Source: Bathynomus jamesi (taxonomy: Eukaryota > Arthropoda > Malacostraca > Isopoda > Cirolanidae). Taken from it: 64,000 nucleotides of DNA. The notes beneath the pieces were generated by a model. The model searched no databases. It saw nothing but the letters and a program-made list of their open reading frames with translations, and was not told the origin of the DNA. Location: assembly GCA_023014485.1 (NCBI GenBank), contig JAJOZX010005606.1:1-64000 (forward strand), given 5' to 3'. Position 1 is the first letter of the stretch; every line of letters starts with the position of its first letter. A program made the position numbers and the translations under genes. Positions 1 through 11,284 of this stretch are shown here, piece after piece.

Positions 1-480
1 CATGGACACACTCACTCAGGACTGTTTTAACAGTGATCCTTCCCTTGGGTATCCAATAAGTTTTTCTTAATGTAGTTAGTGTCTGTGGTACCCCCATATG
101 ATATACATCATTGTGTATTTTTCTGATGATTAATGTTGTCAAATAGCTAAATCTAGGTAAAAGGATTGGATTTTGCTTTTGTATGACAGTTTTGATTTGT
201 CTAATCTCCCTTTACACCTTAGAAGGCCTTCCTCATCTCTGAACAGTTTAGATCCACAACTACGATGGTACAGGTTCTTTTGTTTGTTTCCCATTTGTTA
301 AGAATTTAACTCTTATTGTACTCTTTTTGTTGGGCCTGGCCTATCCAATATTGGTTGCAACTTCTGTATAATTATGATTGTTTTTATTTAGCTGTTGTGT
401 TAATTGTAGCTAAACAGTTGGAGCAAACCTCAAACAGTAGGCTGTCACCCTAACAAGTTTGTTGAAATCAGAATACTTTT
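1..480 (-). pseudogene. BEL/Pao integrase N-terminal region, partial
   Basis: Translation of the minus strand in shifting frames gives pieces typical of the integrase zinc-binding region of BEL/Pao polyproteins: a stretch reading LLRCKGRLD, then a histidine-containing stretch IHNDVYHMGV followed by YWIPKGR near the left edge. No long open frame survives, so the region carries frameshifts or stops. It directly follows the RNase H part, as expected for the gag-PR-RT-RH-IN order, and the catalytic integrase core must lie left of the window. The assignment rests on motif order and short matches. Confidence 0.6.
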
Positions 481-485
481 CATAA

Positions 486-978
486 TTAGTGATGTTCAAC
501 CTTTTCATTTGAAAGATTAAATTTAAATGTCAAGTTAACTTGTTCCACAGGCCATTGGTCTGTATTACAGAGCCACTTAGGTCCCATAAACCAAGTTTTG
601 TTTGACTTCAACAACTTGTAGGATAAACCTCTGGTCAGAAAGTCTGCTGGATTCTGTTTAGTTGGAACATAGTGAAAGTTTACTTGTAGGCTTTCATTAG
701 CGTCAGCTATTTCTTTTAGCCTATTTCTTACAAATATTCTTACTATTAATGCTATCATTCCGTATCCAGGCAAGACAAATCTGACTGTCAAGCCAGACGT
801 GGATATTAGTTATGAACACATCATAGTAAGCATCCTTAAGCAATGAAATGGTTTTAATGGCTAATGTAGCAGCCAATAGTTCCAATTGAGGTATGGTTCG
901 GGTAGGTTTGAGAGGTGCAACTTTCCCTTTTGCATAAATTAGATGACTTTCTGTAGGGCTTACAAGATACGACAGCAC
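486..978 (-). pseudogene. BEL/Pao RNase H domain, broken in two frames
   Basis: Two overlapping minus-strand frames (721-978 and 486-791) together cover the RNase H part of a BEL/Pao polyprotein. The first has LKPTRTIPQLELLAATLA and WLDSQICLAWI, the usual core around the catalytic carboxylates. The second has the family hallmark NPADFLTRGLS followed by a W-x-GPKWL stretch. They overlap in different frames, so a frameshift separates them. This domain would degrade the RNA strand during reverse transcription of the element. It lies between RT (right) and integrase (left). Confidence 0.8.
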
Positions 979-1437
979 CCATAAGCTTGTGTGCTTGCAT
1001 CAGCAAACAATGAACATGAAGCCTCTGGGGATATCCCTAAACCCACAGCACTTTGAATTTAATGTTCTGCACTTTGTTTAAATCAGTAGCTAACTTCTTC
1101 CAAGATTTTTGATTTTCATTTGTTATTGGATCATCCCACCCAACATTTGTCCTCCAAATTTCTTGGAGGAGAATCTTTGATTTTATTGTTGAAGGCAGGA
1201 ATAGACCATAGGATCAAAAATTTGGAAGCCTCTGATAATATTTGTCTTTTAGTATTTGCTTCCTCATCAAGTTTAAAACTTTAGTACAGATTGAATCATG
1301 ACTGTTAGAAGTTGCATCCAAATACCAGTTCATACCTAAAGTTTTAACTCTGTCTGATGGCTCAGTAAGACCATTATTATCTTTTAAAATCTTTTGTTAA
1401 ATCCTCATTATTTGAAATCCACTCTCTAAGTTCAAAG

Positions 1438-1950
1438 TTACCTTGTGCTAATGTTTTGAGAGTGTTCATAGACTTCAGATAATTCAGATTTTGTTGTCGT
1501 TGAGCCTATTAGATTGTCTACGTAAAAATGTTCCTTAAGGAAGTTCAATGTTAGAGAGTTATTAAACTGGTTTAAATGATGTTTAATTGTCAATGCTAAT
1601 AGGCTAGGTGAGCAATTGGCTCCAAACAACACAACATTAAATCTATAGGTTATGAACCCTTTATTCAAATCAAATGGATCCTTGAACCATAAGAACCTAA
1701 GTTGGTTCTTATCATATTCATTTTTAAGATTTATTCTCAAAAATGCCTTCGAAATGTCACTTTGTACAGCATATTTGTCTAACCTGAACCTCAGTAAGAT
1801 CTTCACAAGGTCAGAAATGAGATTAGGACCCTCAATCAAGCAATCATTCAAGCTGTGTTTATCACTATCTTTGAGGCTACAATTATATACTACTCTAAGT
1901 TTTGTTGTTGGGGCATCTTGTCGATAAACCCCCCTGTGGGTTAAATAATG
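1438..1950 (-). pseudogene. BEL/Pao reverse transcriptase core
   Basis: The frame 1438-1851 contains SDISKAFLRINL (motif A), FGANCSPSLL (motif B region) and YVDN, the BEL/Pao form of the catalytic YxDD box. Just upstream on the same strand (1852-1950) is TTKLRVVYN and a GVYRQD stretch, typical of the RT fingers. The fourth residue of the YVDD box is N, which occurs naturally in some Pao elements or may be a mutation. The RT is fragmentary, with no long continuous pol frame. Function in an intact copy: minus- and plus-strand cDNA synthesis. Confidence 0.85.
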
Positions 1951-2176
1951 ACAACCATCTTTTTTAAAAGGGTTATCTGTTTACTTCTTCAATGAAGCCT
2001 TTCTGTAGCTGTTCTTTGAAGACATTATTATATGTTTTTACATTATTTTCTTGTTGAGTTTTTTCATTACTTTATATAAATGTCCTTTAGCTACTTGAGA
2101 TTATCTCTTAAAGTTGGACAATTTATTTTCCAAGGTAACTCAAAAATAACTATTGTCTTTACACTGAATGGTGTCT

Positions 2177-3047
2177 TCAAATCTTTCTACCATTAACTGA
2201 TTCTGAAGTTTGATGTGTGTCATGTATACCCACAGATTCTAGTAACCATAAAGTTTGAATTGCCTCATCCAAAGTTTCATTTGATAATGATGAATTAATG
2301 TTCTCAGTTGAGATAATATTATTCAAAGTGTTGCTATTCTTACAGGTGTTATGTAGGACTGAGTTGAGGCACATAGTATTTGTTGGTCATGCACTGTTTT
2401 GGTTTAGGTCTAGGTTGTAGTCTGATAGGTCACCCAAAGGGGCTATCCCTGATGGAGTCTGAATAGCTATACCATTACCTATCTCTACTATGCCCTTATG
2501 AATAAGATTAATATAATCTGCCCCTATTAGCATTTCAATGTTAGCTATTGTGTTGTTAGTGATATGTCTATCAGCTATTTTGTAGTGTTTTTTCAAATGA
2601 TTTATGGTTTGTTCTAGTTTGGGTAACCAGTTTGTTTTGTCTACTTTAGAAATAATAACTGCTTCAATTTTCTTGAATTTACTTTCTAAATGTAGTTCCA
2701 GGTCAATTGTCTTATAGCTATTTTGTCCGAGTTATCCTTAACAAAGGACGCAATATTGAAGTTTTGTTCATTCGGGTTTGGTGTCAAACCCAATTTATTA
2801 ACTAAATTTTTGAAACAAATGTTTGTTGAGAACAACAGTCTATAAGACATCTCACTGGAGTGGTACTACCCTCACTATTCACTAAGTCCAAAGTAATAGT
2901 TGGTAAAAGAATCTCAGTGTTTCTTGTTACATTGTTTGAACAAGCAGAATGTCCCATGAAAGTGGCATTTTCTTGATTACCTTTGTTTGGGGGAGGTATC
3001 TTTTGAGTTTGAGTACTATTATTTGGACACTTTGGTGAATCACACAT
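2177..3047 (-). pseudogene. BEL/Pao aspartic protease region, degraded
   Basis: Frame 2802-3047 ends with TTPVRCLIDCCSQQTFVSKI, which aligns by eye with the start of retropepsin-like proteases, where D-S/T-G is expected: here the active-site triplet reads DCC. Frame 2387-2596 carries IEMLIGADYINLI, the second half of the fold (LIGADY is a BEL/Pao hallmark). Frame 2177-2374 continues with an acidic, Asn/Ser-rich stretch. Stops and frame changes separate the pieces. The altered active site and broken frame argue against activity. Confidence 0.65.
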
Positions 3048-3049
3048 TG

Positions 3050-4343
3050 ATGAGACATGTCGTAAACTTTTACAAAACTTACACTTGAATCTTAACCTAG
3101 ATTTACAGTCTTTCTTATAATGTCCCTGGCCAGTACACTTTTACACAGGTTCAACTGTTCACATCTTTTAGCCCTTTGGTTAAAATCTGAATATTTGTCA
3201 CACCCAGTACTACTGTGTTCATTACTTGCACAAATTTGCAATATGGTGTGTAAGTTGAGGCAGCAGTTACATTAAAGTTCTGTAATGTAGGTGTTCGTGT
3301 TTTGTAGTTGGTCACATTTGATTCTACAATATCAAGTTTTGTCTGTTTGGCTGTAGCTAGTTGGTCTCTGGGAACAGTCTTTGGTTTATCCATAGTCTGG
3401 GTCTTATGTGTTGGAAAATCTCTCAAGTTGTAATTAGTTAGGATATTGGGGAAGTGTTGTCTTATTTGTGTTAAATTAGGATAATTTTCTCCCGTCTTTA
3501 GAATTAAATTATCTTTAACCCTCGAAGGAAGGCACCTAAGTACTATGCTTTGTATAAGCCAAGATGAAGTTTTAATATCTATCTCATTGCTAACCAGTTG
3601 TCCTATAATAGCTTCTAATTTTGTATAAAAATTTTCCATATCACTATGGTTATCTTTTATGGGTGCAAATTCAAAAATTTGTTGAGATAATTCATATATA
3701 ATCACATCTTTATTAAACGTAATTACGTTTTAAAAGATCAATAGCTACTTCATATGAATCCCTACGGCTGGTAAATAGGCTATCAGGTTATGGGCTGGGC
3801 CTTTAAGGGAACTAGTTAAGTAACTAAACTTTTCAACAGTTGAAATATAAGGTTTATTACCTATTAAATTCTCAAATTTGTCAATGAAAGATGGAATTGT
3901 ACCGTGTCCCCTTCAAATGTTGGTATTTGCAAAATGGGTAACTGAGCCCTCAATTCTTGTGACTCAGGATTTTGCATGCCACTTAAATTTTGTTGAAGGT
4001 TAGCCCTACTTTGATTAAAATCAGAATTAGGTTTTTTTGGTGTTAAGTCAGTCAACCGAGACCGTAGTTCCCTTATTTGCTGTTCAATTGAGCTTACCTG
4101 ATCATCATCATCAGCGTAAAGGTCTATCAATTGTTCTTCAGCCATTTCGGATTCAACTAACTCTGAAATACTCTCATTAATGGCTATTATTTCCTCCTTT
4201 TTAATTTCTAATTTAATAATTACACTCTCTATATTTTTCTTACCTGGTTGTGTAATATTGTTAAAAGTGTTCACAGCCTTTGTAACAGCTCCCAACTTTG
4301 CCCCCCTTTTCTTTTTTAACTTTTTCAATTCTGCACTGTCCAT
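3050..4343 (-). pseudogene. BEL/Pao gag with zinc-knuckle region
   Basis: The start at 4343 (MDSAELKKLKKKRGAKLG) is basic and followed by a predicted coiled coil (IIKLEIKKEEIIAINESISELVESEM), as in BEL/Pao gag N-termini. Frame 3151-3705 is the central gag part (MENFYTKLEAIIGQLV, LVSNEIDIKTSSWLIQS). Between 3050 and 3150 the strand encodes Cys-rich sequence (CKFCKSL-like and CKK..GQGH) consistent with CCHC knuckles. Gag would form the particle that packages element RNA. The frame is interrupted between about 3706 and 3863, so it is not functional as read. Confidence 0.7.
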
Positions 4344-4379
4344 GTCTAAGTCAAAATTGTTTAACTGGGGATCGTAATG

Positions 4380-5260
4380 AAATATAGGACAAGAAGAAAT
4401 TACCAGAGAGAGAGAGCACAGACAAAACAGTCAAGTTCAAATTTGGTTTAATCCCCCCCAAGTACTTGTGTGTCACTCAGGTCTAAGCTTATAAGAGAAT
4501 GAGACTCCTTTAATGTAAATGTTTCCTAGTTAGGCCCTAGGTTGTAGACCTAATTAGGCTTGCTCAGGTTAGGCTTAGGCTAGACCATTTAGCCTAATTC
4601 TGCAATTTTTGTTAAGTAAGCTTAAGGTTTGTAAATTCCCCACACACGGACCACCAATGCGAAAAATGCTCTGTATGAATTGGTCCACAATTAACCCACC
4701 CCTTATATCTCCAGTCTAACTATAGAGTAGATCAAGTCTAGCCTAGAGGGGTCAGCCTAGAGATTCCGGAAATGGTCCAGAGCGGGCAGATAAATTGAGG
4801 TCCACAGTAGGATTCCTCACAAGAATTAGGTTAGGGCAATCTACCTTCACCTTTGTTAAGCTATGAGTTGATGCTGGGTCTTAGGCCACAATGTAGGCCT
4901 AACTTGTCTGACCCAGCTTAATTTAATGCTTATAACTTACTGGTGTAAAAACTCAATTAGTCACTTACTTTTGTTATCGGAGTGTCTCCCTTCTCCGGTT
5001 ATGTTTTCGAGAGCGCACTTTTCTGGTACGTCCTCTCGCCCCGTTCTTCGTTTTCGTTCTCCCTTTGTTCTCCTCTTCGCGGGGCTTCTCGTACCAGCGT
5101 TGTCTTGGTTTATTCCTCGGTTGGTTGAGCGGTAATGTATCTCCACTACCGAGCACGCTCCTCCCACACAGTATATAAATACTAGTGTGGAGAATAACTC
5201 TGGTGAGCAACCAATTGGTTTCATCCACCCAGTTATTGACATAAAAGGAATTTAATGATT
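4380..5260 (-). other. BEL/Pao 5' leader and possible LTR
   Basis: This stretch lies directly upstream of gag on the minus strand, where leader, primer-binding site and 5' LTR should be. A TATA-like sequence (TATAAATA on +, 5173-5180) and a CpG-rich block (4975-5165) suggest a promoter-like or LTR-like region. I could not find matching LTR ends, because the 3' LTR is outside the window, nor a clear tRNA-complementary primer site. The basic open frames across 4961-5242 are probably a by-product of composition. Confidence 0.35.
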
Positions 5261-5329
5261 GTTAGATTAACTACCTACCTACTCAGTGAACCACTTTCGT
5301 TACCTCCCAACTACCCACTCATCAGTTTT

Positions 5330-6570
5330 CCATAGGCATCTCCTAATCAGTTTGGTTTTAAAAGGTCTCACTCAGCTGACCTGTCTATCTATGTACTTAA
5401 AGAAATAATATCTAAATACACTGACAGTAATTCAAGTATTTATAGCTGTTTCCTAGATATAAGTAAGGCATTATTAGGCATATGATAGAGTGAACCACAA
5501 TATTTTATTTGCAAAACTAGAAGACAGGAAGGTTCCCATGTACATATTAAATTTATTGAAATTTTGGTATTCCCACCAATCTTTTACCGTTAGGTGGGGC
5601 AATGTACTATCCGAATGTTTTGGCTCCTCTTGCGGGGTGAGACGAGGCTCCTTGCTCTCTCTCATGCTGTTTAATGTGCATATTGACGGATTAAGTGCTT
5701 CACTTAATGAGGCAACAGTGGGATGTTGTATAGATAGCACAAGGATAAATAACTTAGTTTATGCCGATGATATGGTGTTAATAAGTCCCTCTGTTAAAGG
5801 TCTGGATCGGCTACTAAAAGTCTGCGAAGTGTATCCGCAGAAACATATTCTTTTTAATGTTACAAAAACTAAGGTTATGCAATTTCATCCTAAAAGCTCT
5901 AATCAGCCAGCTGACATTAGGTTTAAAATGGAAGGTGAAGTAATTGAGGAAGTACAAGAGTTTAAGTATTTGGGTCAAACTATCACCAGCTCCTTGAGTG
6001 ATGACTCAGAAGATATAAGAAAACAATTCCGAAGCCTTTGTGCTAAAGCGAATATGACTCTAAGGAACTTTCGGTTCTGTACAAGTGAAGCTAAAGACAC
6101 TCTCTCTCGTACTTTCTGCAGTAATATATACAGACAGCAATTTTGGGTGAATTATAAAAAAAGGTTCTGGCAGAACCCTAAATTTGCTCTACAACAGGTC
6201 TTTTAGACCCTTACATAAGGCTTACGTAAATTACCCCCGAGATGCTCAGCTTCGCAAATGTTTACTACCCGCAATGTCCCGAGCTTCCCCGAGGTAACAA
6301 GACGTGCTCAATACAGTCTAATGCAAAGAATTAAAAAATCAACCAACCCGATTATCCAAGCTATCCATGAGTCCTACCGTTTATCCTCTAAGCTATGGAA
6401 TTCTTGGTACGAAAACATCTGTCTGTAGCTCCACTCAACTTCGACATTACTGTATTATTTCTAAGCAACTGTACATATTTCTATCCTTAGTATGTGAACT
6501 GTCATTGTATTAATAATATTTGTCATATGGACTATAGTCTGCCAATAAACCTTTTCATTTTCATATATCC
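5330..6570 (+). mobile_element. 5'-truncated CR1/Rex-like LINE with 3' end
   Basis: Reading starts abruptly around 5330 with QFGFKRSHSADL and FLDISKA (RT motif A), so the 5' part is missing. The frame at 5490-6206 contains CGVRRGSLLS (motif B), LVYADDMVLISP (the catalytic YADD box) and EFKYLGQTI (thumb). A further C-terminal stretch follows to about 6430 in another frame (RPLHKAYVNY, LRKC). The 3' UTR ends with a CCAATAAACCTTTTCATTTT tail near 6570. The same tail occurs alone at 29645-29722. An in-frame stop near 5485 and the frame change at about 6206 make this a dead copy. Confidence 0.85.
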
Positions 6571-7200
6571 TCTACATTTTCATAATGAATAAACAAGTTC
6601 GTTATCTTAAACCGAAACTAAATAATAAATTTATGCATAAATAACGTAATTCAATAAAAACTCGTAAAAAATAAAAAAAGAGAACAAAATCCTGTAATTG
6701 AAGTTTAAATTTCATTTGTAGCCAATAATGAATTAAAGTGTTGTTTTCATTTGAGTGCCAAATGTATTGAATGAGGATTGGTGCGACTGACGATATGTTT
6801 CCGCGTGAACATTTGTGCAAAAATAAATAAAAGATATATATACATACATTGTTTATTATATAAAGCATGATTGATGATTTGGAAGGCAAATGAATCACGC
6901 ACACGGGACTGTTCTATAAATCGGCAAAAGAATTAATTATTTTTTTTAATGATTACAGTTTCAAATTTTCGGTACGATAAATTTCTGCGAGAGACTCCGT
7001 TCATGGTTTGATCAACCATCATTTGGTATATTTCGAGTCGAGGGAGGAAGAGAGCAGGAAGCAACTACCCAAAACTACCCCAACCACCCAAGTCCCCCAA
7101 AATGTCCCTATTTCTAAATAAATGTTCTAAGCTAAAAAAATAAGGGATCTAGACACAAAGACAAATGCAATAAGTATGTAAAACATTGAAGTTTATTAAC
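6571..7200. other. No recognisable feature
   Basis: AT-rich sequence without convincing coding motifs. The short minus-strand open frame at 6602-6904 is rich in Ile, Phe and Tyr and has no recognisable domain. Nothing else seen apart from short homopolymer runs. Confidence 0.5.
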
Positions 7201-7201
7201 C

Positions 7202-7583
7202 TTAATTAAACAACATGTCCAGTGTAATTGCCATTTTTTCTGATATAATATTCAACTTTACACAAATGTTTAACATAATTTTTGGAAATAGCTCAACTGG
7301 GATGGTGTTCATTACCTCATAGACTTTGATTTTTAGGTCTTCAAGTTTCTTTGGCTTGGTAGAATAGATCCTGTCTTTTATGTAACCCCACATAAAAAAA
7401 GGGATAGGGTGTGAGGTGAGGTGAGTATGGGGACCATTCCACTGGCTCATGAAGGAAAATTAGTCTGCCGGAAAAATGCTTGCTCAAAAAGTTGGGAGTT
7501 TCACAAGCAGTGTGTGGAGGTGCTCCATCCTGCTGAAGCCACTGTGAATCTGGGGTAATGCAGTTATTTCTTTTAAAGGACAA
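7202..7583 (-). pseudogene. Tc1/mariner transposase C-terminal fragment
   Basis: Minus-strand frame 7341-7583 has WLQQDGAPPHTA (second catalytic Asp) and VEWSPYSPHLTP. The overlapping frame 7202-7450 continues with FFMWGYIKDRIYSTKP. This is the order D2, SPDLTPLDFF-like box, WGYIKD seen in DDxD mariner-type transposases. The third acidic position reads YPFF instead of LDFF, and the two frames differ, so it is dead. No terminal repeats were found. The N-terminal part upstream (right) is missing. Confidence 0.8.
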
Positions 7584-7779
7584 ACTAATTAGCTGTGGAA
7601 TAGAAAGCTTCTAGAAATTTAGTAGAAATTAGGAAAAGTTATTGCTTTAAGTATGAAATAGAGAGAGAGTGGTTTTAATATACAGGGTGGTCCAAAAGTC
7701 CCTATCTATTTTGCTGAAATAATAGTATTTTAGGATAAAAATGTAACATAATTAGATGTATATTTATTTATGAGGCCTA

Positions 7780-8785
7780 GGTCTAATATTCGACGTGAGC
7801 ACCATCAACATCCCTGCAAATCTCAAATCTGTCCACTGCATTGCGGAACACATTCTCAAGCATCTCTGGGGTTAGTTTAGTGACTACCGCGACAATATGG
7901 ATTCTCAGATCCTGCAGGTTTTGTAAACCTCAAACTTTATAAAGTCCCACGCAAAGAAGGCTAATGGTGTTAATCCGGAGATCGTGCTGCTCATGGCCTG
8001 TTTCCACCACGTCCGATCCGGCGATTTGGTAAGACCTCATCAAGGTACGCCCGAACGATGTTTGCATAGTGGCAAGGAGCTCCATCTATTGAAAGACAAC
8101 AGTGTTGAGAATGCCATCTGAACGAAGCTGGAGTTCAAGAAACTGATGAAGCATGTCAAGATAAATTGGCCCTGTTACCATAGCTTCTGCAAAGGAAAGA
8201 GGTCTGTAAATCTTCGACTTTGTCATATCCAGCCAGGCATTAACTTTAGGAGAATCTCCCATTCGTAGAATTCGGTTGGTTTTTCACTAGCGCAGATACG
8301 GCAGTTATGTCGATTAACCTTTCCGCATGTGTGGAATGTCGCCTCATTGCTAAAGAGAATGTGGTTTAATAAATTTTAGGTATGAATTTTTTTCAATGAA
8401 TTCTGTGCACATGGCGGCTCGTCTTGGATAATCCTTTTCGTGTAACTCATGTAGCACTTGAATATGACAACTCTTCTTTTTTAATGTTGATTTTAAAATC
8501 CTAAGAACAGTCGTTTTTGGTATGTTCAGTCTACGTGATGCTGTGCGAGTTGACATTCTAGGATTTGTTTCAAAGGCATCTCTCACCAATTCGACATTTT
8601 CTTGAGGTACCTGGACGTCCAGATCTTGCTTCATCATGAACTAGATCCTGTTCTTTTAAAGTTATTGACCAGCTCGCGATGCTTTATCTGTAGGTCCTGG
8701 TTTGTGACATCTTTCGAATTTTTCTTAAATTTCTTTGCACTTCTTCCCTTGGATACGTAGTGTTACTACCATCACACGTTCTTGT
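7780..8785 (-). pseudogene. Decayed mariner-type transposase of the outer element
   Basis: Frame 8350-8637 encodes the second helix-turn-helix (ELVRDAFETNPRMSTRTASR, then LNIPKTTVLRILK) and the conserved LHELHEKDYPRRAAMCTEFI stretch in front of the catalytic core. A short upstream piece around 8600-8660 resembles the EDEARSGRP hook that joins the two HTH motifs. Further left the reading continues only in fragments (FSNEATFHT at about 8340, VNRHNCR), interrupted by many stops. It is a non-functional relic. Confidence 0.75.
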
Positions 8786-8786
8786 A

Positions 8787-10158
8787 AGGGGTTCCAAAAA
8801 ACCTTAGCCCCCCCCATTTTCAGCTTACATGTTTACTTATATCGAAATAGTTTTTAGTGATTATAAAAATATATACAATTCTTTATTTATTGCAGGTATT
8901 AAAATTACTCTAGCTGATAAAGTGACAATATAATGGCTTCTCAATTAATTGGTGATTCGGAGAGGCAACGTGTGATAGATCACATACGAGCAATAACATT
9001 TCGGGAAGCTCGTGATGCTGAAGCCACCTTTATAACACGTTCATGGGTTGCCAAAAAGTTGCAAAGAAGTGAGGACTTCGTCAAAAGAAATTGGAATAAA
9101 ACTTTGGATGAATGTGAAATGGATACAACCAAATCTGGGCGCCCAAATTTGCCACTCTCTCAGGAAACAAAGGACATCATTGAAAGCGGTACGCGTAAGC
9201 GGAAAAACAGCTGTGCTAAACTTTCTAGAGAGATCGAAGTGTTGAGAGGAAAGATCGTTAGTGGTGAGATCATTCGACTGTACCGTCATAGGCAAGGTTT
9301 AAAGCCTTGGCATGAACTTCCAAAGCCAAGAAAAACTCAACTTAACATCGATGACAGAATGTGGTTTGCCCATTATCTTGAAGATTGGGATGTGGATGAT
9401 TTCATGCATTTAGCTGTCTCGGATGAATTTTTTGTTTACGTAACACGTCGGCCTAACTACCAAAATGATCGAGTGTGGGCCACAACACCAGAAGAAATCG
9501 ATGACAATGAACATTATCGAGAATTATTGAAAAGTCCAGACTGTGTTGGTGTGTTTGTTTTGTTCACTGCAAAGAAGCTCATGTGGGTGCTGAAGCCAAA
9601 TGGTCAGAGTTGGGATGGACATTATTTTCGTGATATTATTCTATCCCAGCATGTCATTCCTTTTCTAAGAAACCCAAACAATGTTATAGATGTCGATCAG
9701 GTCACACTTCTGCACGATAAGGCCCCCCTACTTTAAGGCATTAGCCACGCAACAGTTGTTGCGGAACCATGAGATCGATTTCTTTGGAAATGAAGAATGG
9801 CCAGGAAATTCTCCTGAGCTGAACGTCTGTGAACACAATGGACCAGTTATAAAGGACAAGGTTGGATGTCTCTTGTTTCAAGAACCTGCAGCAAATCGAT
9901 TTTCGAAGGATACAATGACGCAACACATTGAAACTGTTTTAGCAAATTTGCGTAACGATCAAGATCTATTCACGTCACTTTTGGCAAGCTACCCAAAGCG
10001 AATTCAGGCTGTCTTGGAAGCCAATGGCGGGAACACCAAGTTTGAATTGTTTCTCATTAAATGCAGGATTAAATTCTCTTTTGTAAGGTATGTTTAGTTT
10101 TACTGTATCTCTAATGGTTTAGGCCATGGGCGGGGGGCTAAGGTTTATTGGAGCCCCG
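8787..10158 (+). mobile_element. DD37E Tc1/mariner-like transposon, copy A (nested)
   Basis: A 1372-bp element bounded by TA on both sides (8785-8786 and 10159-10160). The ends are imperfect inverted repeats of about 29 bp: GGGGTTCCAAAAAACCTTAG followed by a run of C, and the mirror image at 10130-10158. The design (GGG start, then a C-run after about 20 bp) matches the related copy at 23311-24690. It is inserted in the opposite orientation inside the outer mariner relic, so it is the younger of the two. Confidence 0.9.
8933..10097 (+). pseudogene. DD37E transposase, one-base frameshift
   Basis: Starts MASQLIGDSERQ at 8933 and is homologous along its length to the 368-residue transposase at 23471-24577. 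It has an N-terminal HTH region, first Asp in VSDEFFVYVTRRPN, second Asp in LLHDKAP, then NEEWPGNSPELNVCEH with the third acidic residue. The reading breaks right after HDKAP: the C-run at 9723-9728 has six C where the other copy has five. The downstream frame (to 10097) picks up at KALATQQLLRN. A TTTATTTATTGCAG sequence lies about 35 bp before the ATG. The lesion separates D2 from E, so the product would be inactive. Confidence 0.9.
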
Positions 10159-10241
10159 TACATCCATCATCTATGGCCTGTAGAAAATAAAATAAATATA
10201 ATTATTTCAGCAAAATAGATAGGGACTTTTGGACCACCCTG

Positions 10242-10411
10242 TGCAATATTAATTAGTTATTAAATAATTAAAGAAGAAATTTATAGGTATATGCACACTG
10301 GTATACGCAGAATAAAAACCCCAATCTCTTACCTTTCTAAAGAAGAAACCCCAATAATAAAATATACATCCATTACAAAATAACGGGCAAATAAAAATAG
10401 GGACATTTTTT

Positions 10412-10461
<50 letters not shown>
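10242..10461. repeat. AT-rich spacer ending in (TA)n
   Basis: About 180 bp of AT-rich sequence without features, then a (TA)n tract at 10420-10457 that directly precedes the hAT derivative. Confidence 0.8.
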
Positions 10462-10463
<2 letters not shown>

Positions 10464-11255
10464 GGCCCGGATTTAGCTATAGGCGAACTAGGCGATCGCC
10501 TAGGGCCTCGCGCCAAAGGGGGCCTCGCTCAAGCCGTTTTGCGCGTTCTGTTCAAGTGATATTAATGATTTAGAACTCTATGAATAACTTAAAGTACTTT
10601 GCAGGTTTATACCTGAGAAAACAGATCTCGGAAATGCCCTTGTTTATATAGTGCAAAAACAACTAAGTGAGATTTATCCTAATGTTTATGTTGCACTTCG
10701 AATAGTATTAACCATCCCAGTTACTGTTGCTTCGGCTGAAAGAAGTTTCTCGCGTCTCAAACTTATTAAAACATATTTGCGTTCCACCATGTCTCAAGCG
10801 AGATTGCAATCATTAGCTATGTTATCAATAGAAAACGATATAACAAATTCATTAGATTATTCTCAATTAATTGAAGAGTTTAGCTCGAAGAAAAGTAGAA
10901 AAGCATTGATGTAATATTCAAGGAGCATCTGAACCAAATATTAAAGCATTAATATTTAGCCTATTAATATTATATAAATCTTAGAAATCATTGTCTTATA
11001 TTTTCGATACAAATCTTGATTCATATTATAATTTATACTTATTTGTATGGTTTATTTATATTTCTTATACAATTTCCATGCGTGATTATTTTGGTTTGGT
11101 TTAATTTTTAAGTGCTGGCATAGTTCTGTCTATGCGGGATTCTAATATTGCTGGTATAGTACCGATAATTAAGTCCATATTTTCATATATATAGGCCGAG
11201 GGCCTCGCAATTTCTAGATCTGCCTAGGGCCTCGCAACTTCTAGATCCGGCCCTG
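10462..11255 (+). mobile_element. Deletion-derivative hAT element
   Basis: Ends read CAGGCCCGGATTTAG at the left and CTAGATCCGGCCCTG at the right, an inverted repeat of the CAGGGCCGGA type common in hAT elements. GCCTAGGGCCTCGC repeats occur at both subterminal regions. At 794 bp it is far shorter than an autonomous hAT, but it keeps the transposase C-terminus. Both flanks are (TA)n, so the 8-bp target duplication cannot be read with certainty. Confidence 0.8.
10651..10914 (+). pseudogene. hAT transposase C-terminal dimerisation domain fragment
   Basis: 87 residues containing NVYVALRIVLTIPVTVASAE and RSFSRLKLIKTYLRSTMSQ, the hallmark hAT dimerisation segment (A-S-x-ERSFS...L+-R..M.q.RL), followed by LQSLAMLSIEND. 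This matches the very end of ZMYM/TTF-type hAT transposases such as the one at 47053-49664. The DDE/RNase H fold and zinc finger are absent, so the fragment cannot transpose anything. Confidence 0.88.
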
Positions 11256-11284
11256 TATATGTATATATATATATATATATGTTA

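Larger units (their letters stand above)
7683..10241 (-). mobile_element. Tc1/mariner element with 42-bp TIRs, split by a nested element
   Basis: The two ends form a near-perfect inverted repeat of about 42 bp (CAGGGTGGTCCAAAAGTCCC at the left, its complement at 10200-10241). Left flank is TA, right flank is TG, probably a mutated TA duplication. The transposase runs on the minus strand and is badly decayed. A second element (8787-10158) sits inside its 5' part, flanked by TA on both sides. Removing the nested element makes the remaining outer sequence about 1.2 kb, the usual size of a mariner. Confidence 0.88.

Noticed and set aside
4961..5242. Basic open frames of 84-93 residues upstream of gag
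   Set aside because: Arg/Lys-rich text from a CpG-rich stretch, overlapping in two frames, with no domain; more likely LTR or leader DNA.
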